The notes: generated from the sequence alone by a model not told the origin. A DNA stretch of 10,962 bases from an uncultured Pirellulaceae bacterium (GCA_947258905.1 CAMYKF010000678.1:1-10962), one strand, 5' to 3'. Positions 1 through 7,313 are shown, counted from the first letter of the stretch. A program made the numbers and translations.

Positions 1-209
1 CCAGGCGAAGCAATAGTCGGCTTGGTGATATGTCCGGCAAACGGGCCGCAGCCGCCGAGGCAATGACCACCGCAGTGACCAGTGCAATGCCCGGCAATGG
101 GCTCATTGCAACAATCCGCGCCACCACCGCAGCCATGCGGCGTGATGCAACAACCTGTAAAGCCGCTGGCCATCATGGCGATCACGGCAACCAACAATGC
201 TGAACGCAT
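1..209 (-). CDS. Small Cys/Gly/His-rich lipoprotein, partial (C-terminus beyond left edge)
   Basis: An open frame starts at an ATG (209-207) and runs off the left edge after 69 full codons without a stop. Residues 1-19 form a lipoprotein signal peptide: short basic start, hydrophobic core (ALLVAVIAMMA), then a lipobox-like GFTGC with the lipidated cysteine at residue 20. The first lipobox position is Phe rather than the usual Leu/Val. The mature part is very rich in Cys, Gly and His (CC at 20-21 and 33-34, then CTGHCGGHCLGGCG at 42-55), which suggests metal binding or disulfide cross-linking. On the minus strand AAGGAAG lies 6 bases before the ATG, a good Shine-Dalgarno site that decides this start. 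Small Gly/Cys-rich lipoproteins of this sort are common in planctomycetes, but their function is not known. The gene is divergent from everything between 1174 and 9860. Confidence 0.72.
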   Translation of the reverse strand, partial: MRSALLVAVIAMMASGFTGCCITPHGCGGGADCCNEPIAGHCTGHCGGHCLGGCGPFAGHITKPTIASP

Positions 210-852
210 GGTTCACTTCCTTGTATTGCGATGTTCCGGGACGGTTCGCGCGGGACGCAAGAACCGGGTCAGTTTTGGTCAAGAGTATTCGACTGGATCG
301 CGGGATCCGGAGATTGCGGTACAGTCCGGACGATCCGTCGAATCGGTGAAGCAGCAAAAATCCTTTGCACCTTCATTTCGTTCATCGTCCTGACAACTCG
401 GAAAATTGAACAAAACAGTAGAGATCGCAGTTTCGTTTCGTCTGACACATTCGTACCTGGCATCGGTGGCAAACTTTAACGGTCAGGCGATCATGGTGAT
501 CCACCCAGGACATGGAATTGCTCGTCGCCCCGGTTCGCCATCCCGGGTCGCGGCCGGCGAAGCGGCCCGGCCTGGCGTGCAACAGGACCGAGCCCCCAGC
601 GAATAAACAGATGTAGTGATTAGCGACACGCAGGTGCAAACAGAAACTGAAACCGGATGCCCGCATCATCGCCCAATCCAGCCGGCAAGAAACGGTCAAA
701 AGAAAAGCGCGCCCGGTTTGGCACGCCGCTTGCAATTATGGTCGGGTGGAAGTGGTGGGCCCCACCAATTGCGAAAGCGATCGGTTGGGGCCGGAACCGA
801 GACGAGGTAGTGTCCAGGCCGCTTTCCTTTGCGTGGGGCGGCCTGGGCCAGC
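210..852. other. Long intergenic stretch without a supported gene
   Basis: No frame here has a family signature, a ribosome binding site or a hydrophobic signal that would support a protein. The part next to 210 must hold the promoter of the divergent lipoprotein gene, but I could not pick a convincing -35/-10 pair. Positions 529-572 are very GC-rich and can fold into two small hairpins: CCCGG 529-533 with CCGGG 543-547, and GGCCG 552-556 with CGGCC 563-567. Neither is followed by a T-run. The 66-codon frame 657-857 has acceptable codon use but no binding site and no recognisable domain, so it is not called. Confidence 0.5.
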
Positions 853-858
853 TATAAT
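829..858 (+). promoter_or_regulatory. Candidate sigma70-type promoter (GCTATAAT box)
   Basis: A perfect TATAAT lies at 853-858, preceded by GC. A weak -35 (TTGCGT, 829-834) sits 18 bases upstream. It points toward the palindrome-rich stretch and terminator at 1009-1033. The -10 is strong and the -35 is poor, so this is a candidate only. Confidence 0.35.
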
Positions 859-927
859 CCATTCCATATACCTTGTTGTTGTTTGACTGCCCACGAAAGT
901 CAACATTGCGAATCCCACCCGCTTCCA

Positions 928-987
928 AAAAGTGTTTCAAAACGATTGTGGCAAAATAATACACGTGTTCAAATTTGAAACACTTTT
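928..987. repeat. 14-bp inverted repeat with three GTGTTTCAAA half-sites
   Basis: Positions 928-941 (AAAAGTGTTTCAAA) and 974-987 are exact reverse complements. The core GTGTTTCAAA occurs at 932-941, again as GTGTTCAAA (one T shorter) at 965-973, and inverted at 974-983. The last two abut as a near-palindrome. Within the spacer ACACGTGT (961-968) and TCAAATTTGA (969-978) are perfect palindromes. This may be an RNA stem or a multi-site operator. Confidence 0.6.
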
Positions 988-1008
988 AACGATCGAGTAA
1001 ACTTCATG

Positions 1009-1033
1009 CGGCCCCCGGCGGGGCCGTTTTTTT
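1009..1033 (+). terminator. Intrinsic terminator
   Basis: A perfect 7-bp GC stem (CGGCCCC 1009-1015 with GGGGCCG 1020-1026) closes a 4-base loop (CGGC), followed directly by seven T (1027-1033). It ends a plus-strand transcript that starts upstream, since no plus-strand gene is seen there. It also shows that the frame beginning at 1006 cannot be the true start of the next gene. Confidence 0.8.
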
Positions 1034-1121
1034 GTTGGGCCGTATCGTGGCGTACCAACCGACGACCGGCAGCGGATCGGCCCGAAATCGTGGCCGCGGG
1101 AATTTTGCAAGTGCCGTCGGC

Positions 1122-1127
1122 TAGAAT
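1122..1127 (+). promoter_or_regulatory. Candidate -10 element (GCTAGAAT) of the DUF1549/DUF1501 unit
   Basis: TAGAAT, preceded by GGC, lies after the terminator and 46 bases before the chosen ATG at 1174. The same GGCTAGAATG string precedes the small gene at 9488. No good -35 is visible at 16-18 bases. Confidence 0.3.
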
Positions 1128-1173
1128 GAGGTTCGCAAGCATTTCACTGCAACAACATTCAGCGAGCAATTCG

Positions 1174-2871
1174 ATGAAAAGCAGGACTTTTTTGCTATCC
1201 GTTGTGGCCACCTGCCTGCTGGTTGCCCCGCTAATCGCACAGGACTCGCGTCAGTGGCCAGGTTCCAATGACCAGCTGCCACAAGTCCGCGAGATCAACC
1301 GTCTCGTCGCGGAGATGTGGACGGCATATGAAGTTGAACCGGCCGAGCCAGCGGAAGACTACGAATGGTGTCGTCGCGTTTACCTCGATCTGCTCGGCAG
1401 AATTCCCACCGTCGATGAACTCAACGCTTTCACGTCCGACAAATCGAAAACCCGCTATGCCGATTTGGTCGACCGCCTGCTCGACGATGACGACTACACG
1501 CAGGATCTCGCGCGGAACTGGACCACGATCTGGACCAATCTGCTGATCGGCCGCACCGGCGGCAACAACAACAACTCAATGATCAGTCGCGCTGGCATGC
1601 AAAAGTATTTGCGTGACTCGTTTGCGCGTAACAAACCATATGACCGCATGGTCTACGAACTGGTCACCGCGACCGGTGCGCCGGCTCCCGATAACGAGCG
1701 ATTCAACGGTGCCGTCAACTTTTTGATCGACAAGGTCAACGAGGAAAACGCCGCTCTGGCGACGGCCGCAACGTCGCGCATCTTTATGGGCTTGCAGGTT
1801 CAGTGCGCCCAGTGTCACAACCACCCGTTCAACAAATGGGAACAGTTGACGTACTGGCGAATGAATGCGTTCTTCCGCCAGACGCGGGTACAGGGAGGTC
1901 GTCGCGCCCGGCAGATGGGCGGTACCAACGTGCTGAGGGACGTGGACTATCGCGGCGAGAGCACTCCGCCCGATATGGAAAAGGCCGATCTGTTTTTTGA
2001 ACAACGTAATGGTGTGGTCAAGGTAGCCTATCCGGTATTCGTGGACGGGACCGAAATTGACCCGCATGGCTCGGTCGATCAAGTCAACCGGCGCAAGGAA
2101 CTGGGCAACCTGATGCTGAAATCGGGTTATCTGGAACGGACGATGGCCAACCGCATGTGGGCGCATTTCATGGGCTATGGATTCACCAAGCCGGTCGATG
2201 ACATGGGCCCACACAATTCGCCTTCGCACCCGGAACTGCTGGATTACCTGGCCACGGAGTTTCGCGACAGCGATTTCGACGTGCGGCAATTGATACGCTG
2301 GATTGTGCTGAGCCAGCCCTACGGCTTGTCAAGCAAGATCCCCAAACAAAAACGCAGCGAGGAAACCCTGGTCGATGATCCCCTGGCGGGTACAACGCCC
2401 CTGTTTTCGCGTTTTTATCTCAGGCAGATGCGTGCCGAAGAGCTGTACGAAAGCCTGCTCACGGCTTCGCGGGCCAATGAAAACCTCGGCAGCTACGAGC
2501 AACAGGAACAACGCAAGAATCGCTGGCTGCAACAATTCTCTCAGGCCTTTGGCACGGACGAAGGTGACGAAACAACATCCTTCAACGGTACCATTCCGCA
2601 GGTGCTGATGATGTTTAACGGAGAGATGATTCGTCAGGCCACTGACGCCCGTAACGGCGGATTCCTGAACCGCCTCGCCAATGACAACAGCATTCGGCCG
2701 CGACAAAAAATTCACCACCTGTTTATTGCCGGACTGGCGCGACGCGCCAAATCGGACGAACTGCGAATGGCCGAGCAGATTTACAATGCCCGCGGCGGCA
2801 ATACAGTCGAGGCGCTGCGCGATATCTGGTGGGTCATCCTCAACAGCAACGAGTTCATTTTCAATCACTAG
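1174..2871 (+). CDS. Secreted DUF1549/DUF1553 (PSCyt2-PSD1) protein
   Basis: A 565-residue protein with a signal peptide (residues 1-22, cleavage likely after LIA). The DUF1549 domain spans roughly 38-240: it has the RRVYLDLLGRIPTVDEL block (67-83) and ends in the family hallmark QCAQCHNHPF, with a CxxCH motif at 211-215 that could bind heme c. DUF1553 follows at about 305-560, with NRRKEL, then SPSHPELLDYLA (349-360), and ends in WWVILNSNEF. There is no N-terminal PSCyt1 cytochrome domain, so it is shorter than many relatives. The biochemical role is unknown; these proteins are typical of planctomycetes and nearly always sit beside a DUF1501 gene, as here. The frame is open from 1006, but that start lies inside a terminator; 1174 gives the signal peptide immediately. 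No clear Shine-Dalgarno is visible. Confidence 0.9.
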   Translation: MKSRTFLLSVVATCLLVAPLIAQDSRQWPGSNDQLPQVREINRLVAEMWTAYEVEPAEPAEDYEWCRRVYLDLLGRIPTVDELNAFTSDKSKTRYADLVDRLLDDDDYTQDLARNWTTIWTNLLIGRTGGNNNNSMISRAGMQKYLRDSFARNKPYDRMVYELVTATGAPAPDNERFNGAVNFLIDKVNEENAALATAATSRIFMGLQVQCAQCHNHPFNKWEQLTYWRMNAFFRQTRVQGGRRARQMGGTNVLRDVDYRGESTPPDMEKADLFFEQRNGVVKVAYPVFVDGTEIDPHGSVDQVNRRKELGNLMLKSGYLERTMANRMWAHFMGYGFTKPVDDMGPHNSPSHPELLDYLATEFRDSDFDVRQLIRWIVLSQPYGLSSKIPKQKRSEETLVDDPLAGTTPLFSRFYLRQMRAEELYESLLTASRANENLGSYEQQEQRKNRWLQQFSQAFGTDEGDETTSFNGTIPQVLMMFNGEMIRQATDARNGGFLNRLANDNSIRPRQKIHHLFIAGLARRAKSDELRMAEQIYNARGGNTVEALRDIWWVILNSNEFIFNH

Positions 2872-2911
2872 GGCAACAACCGGACCGACGACCCTTTGAC
2901 GGGAAAACATC

Positions 2912-4174
2912 ATGCGATTCCAGACTCCTGCCGGAATGACCCGGCGACACTTTGCCAAACACCTGATCGGCGCATCGGCCTTTGCCGGCAGTGCACTGGC
3001 CCTCGGAAATTCGTTGCGTGCCAATGCCACAACGCTGGCCGGCAGCCGCAAGAGCGCCATTCTGCTGTGGATGGGTGGTGGTCCCTCCACACTTGATATC
3101 TGGGATCTCAAACCCGGTGCCAACACAGGCGGACCGTTTCGCCCCATCTCCACTGCCGGCGATGTCCAAATCTGCGAACACATGCCCATGATGGCCGGGC
3201 AAATGGACAAGATGTCGATCGTGCGCAGCATGAGTACACGCGAAGCCGACCATCAACGCGGTCGTTACTACATGCACACCGGATACGTGCCCAATCCAAA
3301 CATTCAGCATCCCAGCTATGGCGCGGTGATCTCGCACGAATTGGCGGGCGAGCGGGAACTGGATCTGCCGCCGTTTGTCAGCGTGGGCGGGGGCAGCGAA
3401 GGGCCGGGATTCCTGGGCATGGCATGGGCGCCCTTTTCGGTCGATTCCAACGGCAACGTGCGCAATCTGAATATGAACATGGCACCCGACCGGCTGACCC
3501 AGCGCATGCAGGCGTTGCGTTTGCTGGAATCCGGCTTCATCGAAGAAAATCGAGGCCAGAGCGCAGTGGAACACGCCAAGGTCATTCAGAAAACGCTCAA
3601 CCTGATGACCAGCCAGCAGATGTCGGCCTTTCGCGTCGATCAGGAATCACAGGAGATCATCGATCGTTACGGCGACAATAACTTTGGCCGTGGCTGTCTG
3701 ATGGCCCGTCGCCTGGTCGAGGCCGGAGTGCCCTTTGTGGAAGTCAATCTGGGCGGCTGGGACAATCACCAGAACATCTTCCCGACGCTGGAGACCCAGC
3801 GGCTGCCGGTGCTGGACCGCGCCATGAGCGCCTTGATCGAGGATCTCACCGCACGCGGGTTGTTTGAAGACACGGCGATTTTGTGGATGGGTGAATTCGG
3901 CCGCACGCCACGAATCAACGGCAACACCGGGCGCGACCATTGGGCTCGCTCGTGGAGCGTCGTGGTGGGCGGAGCCGGCATGCAGGGCGGCAAGGCGATT
4001 GGCCAGACCAACGAAGATGGTACGAGAGTCGAAGGCCCCTCGTGGACGTCGGAAGACTTCATGGCTTCGGTTTGCAAGTCGATGGGGATCTCGCTGGACA
4101 CGACCTTTACCAGCAACAGCGGCCGTCCCATGAAAATCGCCAACAGCGGCAAGGTGATCGAAGAGCTGTTTTAG
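2912..4174 (+). CDS. DUF1501 protein with Tat-type signal (alkaline-phosphatase-like fold family)
   Basis: A 420-residue protein beginning 40 bases after the DUF1549 gene, so almost certainly in the same transcript. The N-terminus has TRRHF (10-14) followed by a moderately hydrophobic Ala-rich segment, a twin-arginine signal. DUF1501 hallmarks are clear: ILLWMGGGPSTLDIWDLKP (50-68), GGWDNH (281-286), WMGEFGRTPRIN (325-336) and GRDHW (340-344). The family is distantly related to alkaline phosphatases and sulfatases and probably uses metal ligands in these motifs. Its substrate is unknown, but it is the standard partner of DUF1549/DUF1553 proteins and is likely exported with it. An alternative start is Met9 (2936), which places the twin arginines at residues 3-4; the sequence does not decide. 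Length is normal for the family and no damage is seen. Confidence 0.92.
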   Translation: MRFQTPAGMTRRHFAKHLIGASAFAGSALALGNSLRANATTLAGSRKSAILLWMGGGPSTLDIWDLKPGANTGGPFRPISTAGDVQICEHMPMMAGQMDKMSIVRSMSTREADHQRGRYYMHTGYVPNPNIQHPSYGAVISHELAGERELDLPPFVSVGGGSEGPGFLGMAWAPFSVDSNGNVRNLNMNMAPDRLTQRMQALRLLESGFIEENRGQSAVEHAKVIQKTLNLMTSQQMSAFRVDQESQEIIDRYGDNNFGRGCLMARRLVEAGVPFVEVNLGGWDNHQNIFPTLETQRLPVLDRAMSALIEDLTARGLFEDTAILWMGEFGRTPRINGNTGRDHWARSWSVVVGGAGMQGGKAIGQTNEDGTRVEGPSWTSEDFMASVCKSMGISLDTTFTSNSGRPMKIANSGKVIEELF

Positions 4175-4230
4175 TACTGCAGCGCAAGGCAGCCGGATTC
4201 GCAGGAATTCGGGCCGCTTCGCATCCATCC

Positions 4231-4258
4231 GGTGGCTTGGTCGGGAAACCAACCCACC
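4231..4258. other. Intergenic hairpin after the DUF1501 gene
   Basis: GGTGG (4231-4235) and TTGGT (4237-4241) pair with ACCAA (4248-4252) and CCACC (4254-4258), with one C/C mismatch and a 6-base loop. A smaller AAACA/TGTTT stem (4265-4269 with 4277-4281) follows. There is no T-run directly after, so it may stabilise the 3' end of the transcript or be a weak terminator. Confidence 0.4.
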
Positions 4259-4393
4259 ACGGGCAAACAAACTGTGTGTTTATCCCAACCTGATGCCCGA
4301 TTCCGTCCGACTCCGATCCGCCAAAACGCTGGCTAACTTTTCCGATTCTGACAATGATGTTAGAGTCAACGTGAGCGGTGGCACGCAAAAAAG

Positions 4394-4422
4394 CCCCAAT
4401 TCCGTGCATCCCGGGGGTTTTT
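4394..4422 (+). terminator. Weak candidate terminator before the sigma gene
   Basis: CCCC (4394-4397) can pair with GGGG (4414-4417) across a 16-base loop. Five T follow (4418-4422), and a run of six A lies before the stem (4387-4392), so it could act in both directions. The stem is short and the call is weak. Confidence 0.25.
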
Positions 4423-4480
4423 AGGGACCTGCTGAGTACACCTGGCCCCATCCGCACGTTAAATTCCCAGACGAGATCGC

Positions 4481-5023
4481 ATGAAATCGTCCCCATCGGC
4501 TAACCAACCTCAGATATCCTCGTCGGACATCGATCCAGCCGAACTGATTGAAAGACATCAGCTCGGGCTGTGGCGATATCTACGGGCGCTCGGTTGTGAC
4601 GCTGCGCAGGCGGACGATTTCGTTCAGGATACCTTCCTGAAGATCTTGCAAAAGCCGTTCAACTACTACGACGAGGATGCAACGGCTGCCTATCTGAGAC
4701 GGATCGGCCACAATCTGTTCATTTCAATGCAGCGGCGGGCCGGCAAGGTCGTCGCGGTGGAGGATGTGCAGAAGTTTGAACAAGTTTGGTCTCGCCTGGT
4801 TTCCGATAGCCACGGCGAGGATTATCTGGATGCGTTGCGTACGTGTCTGGACCAACTCAGCGACCGTTCCCGATGGGCGCTGGAAATGAGATTTCGCGAC
4901 AAGATGTCGCGAGCCAATATCGCGGTCAACCTGGAGATCACTGAAAACGGCGCAAAGAACCTCATGCAACGAGCCAAGACCCGATTGCGGGAATGCGTCG
5001 AGCGAAAAGTTAAAACCACCTGA
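4481..5023 (+). CDS. ECF-type RNA polymerase sigma factor
   Basis: A 180-residue sigma70-family protein of ECF size with only regions 2 and 4. Region 2 covers about 21-87, with WRYLRALGCDAAQADDFVQD (31-50), the DDFVQDTF core-binding helix, and the promoter-melting/-10-binding segment ending LRRIGHNLFISMQRR. Region 4 covers about 115-173; its helix-turn-helix for -35 recognition lies around residues 143-170 (SRANIAVNLEITENGAKNLM). The first 20 residues are a Ser/Pro-rich tail. There is no C-terminal extension. The next gene begins 12 bases after the stop, and its short N-terminus plus membrane segment make it the natural candidate regulator of this factor. The start at 4481 has only a weak GAG-type binding site. 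Which ECF group it belongs to cannot be told by eye. Confidence 0.9.
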   Translation: MKSSPSANQPQISSSDIDPAELIERHQLGLWRYLRALGCDAAQADDFVQDTFLKILQKPFNYYDEDATAAYLRRIGHNLFISMQRRAGKVVAVEDVQKFEQVWSRLVSDSHGEDYLDALRTCLDQLSDRSRWALEMRFRDKMSRANIAVNLEITENGAKNLMQRAKTRLRECVERKVKTT

Positions 5024-5035
5024 TTTGATGCAACG

Positions 5036-7195
5036 ATGACAGACGCACACGAAAAAATCCTGGACGCGTTTCTGGAAGAAGCGCTCACCGACGCCCGACC
5101 GGGTCGTTCGGCCGGGGATATTGTGCGCTATATCAATCAGCACCTCGAATCAGCCCTGCAGGACGCTGCCGATGCCGCACCACTGGCTCCGATCGCCGAT
5201 GCCGCGATCGAATCGCCTGGTCCGACGCAGCAGCAACCCGTAAAGCGACCGCCTGTCGAGTACGAGCATGCGGCGGCTCCCTCGCGCGACTGGGTCTCCA
5301 TCGTCTCCATCGCCATTGTGTTGCTGGTGGCCACCGCTCTGACCATCTGGTTGTTGTTGCCCGCCAACGACAACGGTGGACCAGGCGACAATCCAAACAT
5401 TGTCAAACAGCTGCCGCCGGCGGCCCCGGAAAAGAACGACACGCAACCCGCACCGGTCACTCCCCAGCCGGACGACAATCTCGCCCAAAACACCGACGAG
5501 GTTATCCCCGACAACCGACCGCGCAAACAGGCTCCGTCGGATACACAAATCGCCCGCCGCGATGATATTCCCGAAGACCAGACCCGGCTGGTGCTGCCGG
5601 CCGCCTGGGTTCGTAACGTAAGCGTGGCGGACGATCCGCTGCCGCCAGGTGACATGGCCGGCCAGATCAACAACCAATTGGCCGACGCCTGGCAGTCCGG
5701 AAACGACCAGCCGGCGGAGATGTTGGAACTTCGCAACTGGGCCAACCGACTGGGCAGTCGCGCCATGGGTCGTGCTCCGGCCGCGGATGAACTGGAAGAA
5801 ATCAACAGCATCCTCGTGCAAGCCAAATCGCCCGAACTGATCCGCGAGGATCTTGTTGAACACTTTTTCAACAAGCCGGAATTCCGGGCCGAATTCGATC
5901 GTTACTGGGGCCAGATGCTGGCTTGGGAACTCATGGGGATCAGTCCTTCGATGCAAGCCACCGACAGCGACATGTTGCAGGTTCGCGACCACTTGAGGCA
6001 GCGTATCGCCGACAACGACGCCGTGGACGCCATGGCCTACGAATTGATTTCGGCCGTGGGTTCCACTGCCAGTGATCATGAGGAATTCAATCCAGCCGCC
6101 AGCTATATGGTCGGTCTGCTCAAGCGTTTCGGCACTCGCGAACTCGCCAGCTCGCATGTAGCCAGTGCCTACCTTGGCCAGGAAACACAATGTGCGCAGT
6201 GTCACAATACGTATGGCGACGACCAGCTGGCTGACGGCGCAACGCAGCAGGAGTTCTACGAGTTTCATGCGTTCTTTTCCCAGCTGCGTTTCGAGCCGCT
6301 GGAGACGGCCGGCGACAACCGGTACTACGTCGTCAATCGCAACTATTTGCCGCTGGCTGAACAGCAACGTTCGGAAGCACCGCTCAAGTACACCGGAAGT
6401 GACGGGCAGGAGTACGAGGCCTGGCCTGCCGTCGGAGAATTTGAATTGGGCAAAAACGGATTTGTCGCCAAGGTGGATCGCCGCACCGAACTGGCGAATA
6501 TGATTGCGGGCTCACCACAATTCCGCGAGGCAGTCGTCGATTTCGTGTGGGGTTGCATGCTCAACGTGCCGCTCTCGGGAATCGACGGCCACGCCGATCC
6601 AAAAATGCTGGAACTGCGTAGCGAATTGGCAACTCAATTTGCGGCCAATGACTTTGATCTGCAATGGCTGGTGCAAACCATCGCATTCACGGATGCGTTC
6701 GCCGTCGGGGTCGGAACAGAAGAGCAACTGGCCGCAAACAATCCATTCCTCGGCGACGCGCCCCGCTTCAATGTCTTCTACCACAGGCTGGAAAACCGGC
6801 GTTCGGCGATCGGGTCACTGGCCATCGTCGCCAATGCCTATCGCAGTGGCGAAGTGGAAGAGGTGTTGTCGGCCGGCTTGCTGGCCCGCGTTGAAGGGCA
6901 AACGGCGATGCAGCCGCAAACCATCCTGCCGTTTGTGCCCAGCAACGATAACCAGTGGGCCACCAGCCCCCGCATCTCTCGGCAACTCGATCAGATCGCC
7001 AACAGTTCCATGTCGCGGACGCAAAAGATTGAACATCTAGTACTGGCGGCTCTGGGGCGCCCCGCCCGGGACGACGAAATCGAACAGGCCAACTTGATCC
7101 TCGACAACAGTGAAAACGAGCGGACTGCCCTGCAGGACGTCTGGTGGTGCTTGCTCAACAGCGTCGAATACAAACTGCCGCTGGGCGTGCGTTAA
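5036..7195 (+). CDS. Membrane-anchored DUF1549/DUF1553 protein, putative anti-sigma/sensor partner
   Basis: A 719-residue protein, 12 bases after the sigma gene. Residues 1-84 are hydrophilic, with an N-terminal amphipathic stretch (HEKILDAFLEEALTDA) and a variable Pro/Ala linker. One transmembrane helix lies at about 86-108. A Pro/Asn/Asp-rich linker (about 111-180) leads to an exported DUF1549 module (about 205-420) with QCAQCHN and CxxCH at 386-390, then a DUF1553-like module (about 480-715) ending WWCLLNSVEY. The topology, with a small cytoplasmic N-terminus, one membrane pass and a large outer domain, together with the position after an ECF sigma gene, suggests an anti-sigma factor or redox/ligand sensor. 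I see no zinc-binding HxxxCxxC anti-sigma motif. Compared with the protein at 1174-2871, CHNHP has become CHNTY and the PSHPELLD block is degenerate (ADPKMLELR), so the outer part may have lost an enzymatic role. The anti-sigma role is inference. Confidence 0.85.
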   Translation: MTDAHEKILDAFLEEALTDARPGRSAGDIVRYINQHLESALQDAADAAPLAPIADAAIESPGPTQQQPVKRPPVEYEHAAAPSRDWVSIVSIAIVLLVATALTIWLLLPANDNGGPGDNPNIVKQLPPAAPEKNDTQPAPVTPQPDDNLAQNTDEVIPDNRPRKQAPSDTQIARRDDIPEDQTRLVLPAAWVRNVSVADDPLPPGDMAGQINNQLADAWQSGNDQPAEMLELRNWANRLGSRAMGRAPAADELEEINSILVQAKSPELIREDLVEHFFNKPEFRAEFDRYWGQMLAWELMGISPSMQATDSDMLQVRDHLRQRIADNDAVDAMAYELISAVGSTASDHEEFNPAASYMVGLLKRFGTRELASSHVASAYLGQETQCAQCHNTYGDDQLADGATQQEFYEFHAFFSQLRFEPLETAGDNRYYVVNRNYLPLAEQQRSEAPLKYTGSDGQEYEAWPAVGEFELGKNGFVAKVDRRTELANMIAGSPQFREAVVDFVWGCMLNVPLSGIDGHADPKMLELRSELATQFAANDFDLQWLVQTIAFTDAFAVGVGTEEQLAANNPFLGDAPRFNVFYHRLENRRSAIGSLAIVANAYRSGEVEEVLSAGLLARVEGQTAMQPQTILPFVPSNDNQWATSPRISRQLDQIANSSMSRTQKIEHLVLAALGRPARDDEIEQANLILDNSENERTALQDVWWCLLNSVEYKLPLGVR

Positions 7196-7204
7196 ATACG
7201 ATCC

Positions 7205-7252
7205 CAGGCATGTCTTCGCCGGGCTTCTGATGCCCGGACCGCCTGTTTTTTT
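7205..7252 (+). terminator. Intrinsic terminator of the sigma operon
   Basis: A two-tier hairpin starts 10 bases after the stop codon: outer CAGGC (7205-7209) with GCCTG (7241-7245), inner CCGGGC (7219-7224) with GCCCGG (7232-7237) around a 7-base loop, then seven T (7246-7252). Confidence 0.75.
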
Positions 7253-7284
7253 CTTTCCGGAAGTGACAGCACCCCAAACCGGAC

Positions 7285-7313
7285 TTGGGACAATTCGCCG
7301 CCTGTCTTAACAT
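7285..7313 (+). promoter_or_regulatory. Candidate promoter of lpxD-lpxI
   Basis: TTGGGA (7285-7290) and TAACAT (7308-7313) are 17 bases apart, each matching the sigma70 consensus at four of six positions. The pair lies after the terminator at 7205-7252 and about 90 bases before lpxD. Confidence 0.38.

Larger units (their letters stand above)
859..1033 (+). ncRNA. Candidate small RNA or attenuated leader upstream of the DUF1549 gene
   Basis: This stretch lies between a TATAAT box (853-858) and a textbook intrinsic terminator (1009-1033), with no convincing ORF between them. It would give a transcript of about 165-170 bases. It contains a 6-bp stem (TTGACT 883-888 with AGTCAA 898-903), a perfect 14-bp inverted repeat (928-941 with 974-987, 32-base spacer) and then the terminator hairpin. 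The repeat region is much more AT-rich than the flanking DNA. It does not resemble tRNA, tmRNA, SRP RNA or 6S RNA as far as I can tell. Alternatively it is the 5' leader of the gene at 1174, with the terminator acting as an attenuator. It is an inference from structure only. Confidence 0.3.

Noticed and set aside
529..547. tRNA T-arm-like GGTTCGCCATCC
   Set aside because: The loop has nine bases and no matching acceptor, D or anticodon arms are found around it.
382..735. 117-codon minus-strand frame in the left intergenic region
   Set aside because: No binding site or family features, and it spans GC-rich hairpin DNA; likely a chance frame.
657..857. 66-codon plus-strand frame
   Set aside because: No binding site, no recognisable domain or signal; codon use alone is not enough.
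1006..1173. In-frame upstream extension of the DUF1549 gene starting at 1006
   Set aside because: The ATG lies at the base of the terminator hairpin (1009-1033), and the added 56 residues would bury the signal peptide that starts at 1174.
2329..3231. 300-codon minus-strand frame
   Set aside because: Antisense to two recognised genes and the gap between them, with no domain of its own.
5150..6367. 405-codon minus-strand frame
   Set aside because: Antisense shadow of the membrane DUF1549 gene, whose domains are clear; long opposite frames are expected in GC-rich coding DNA.
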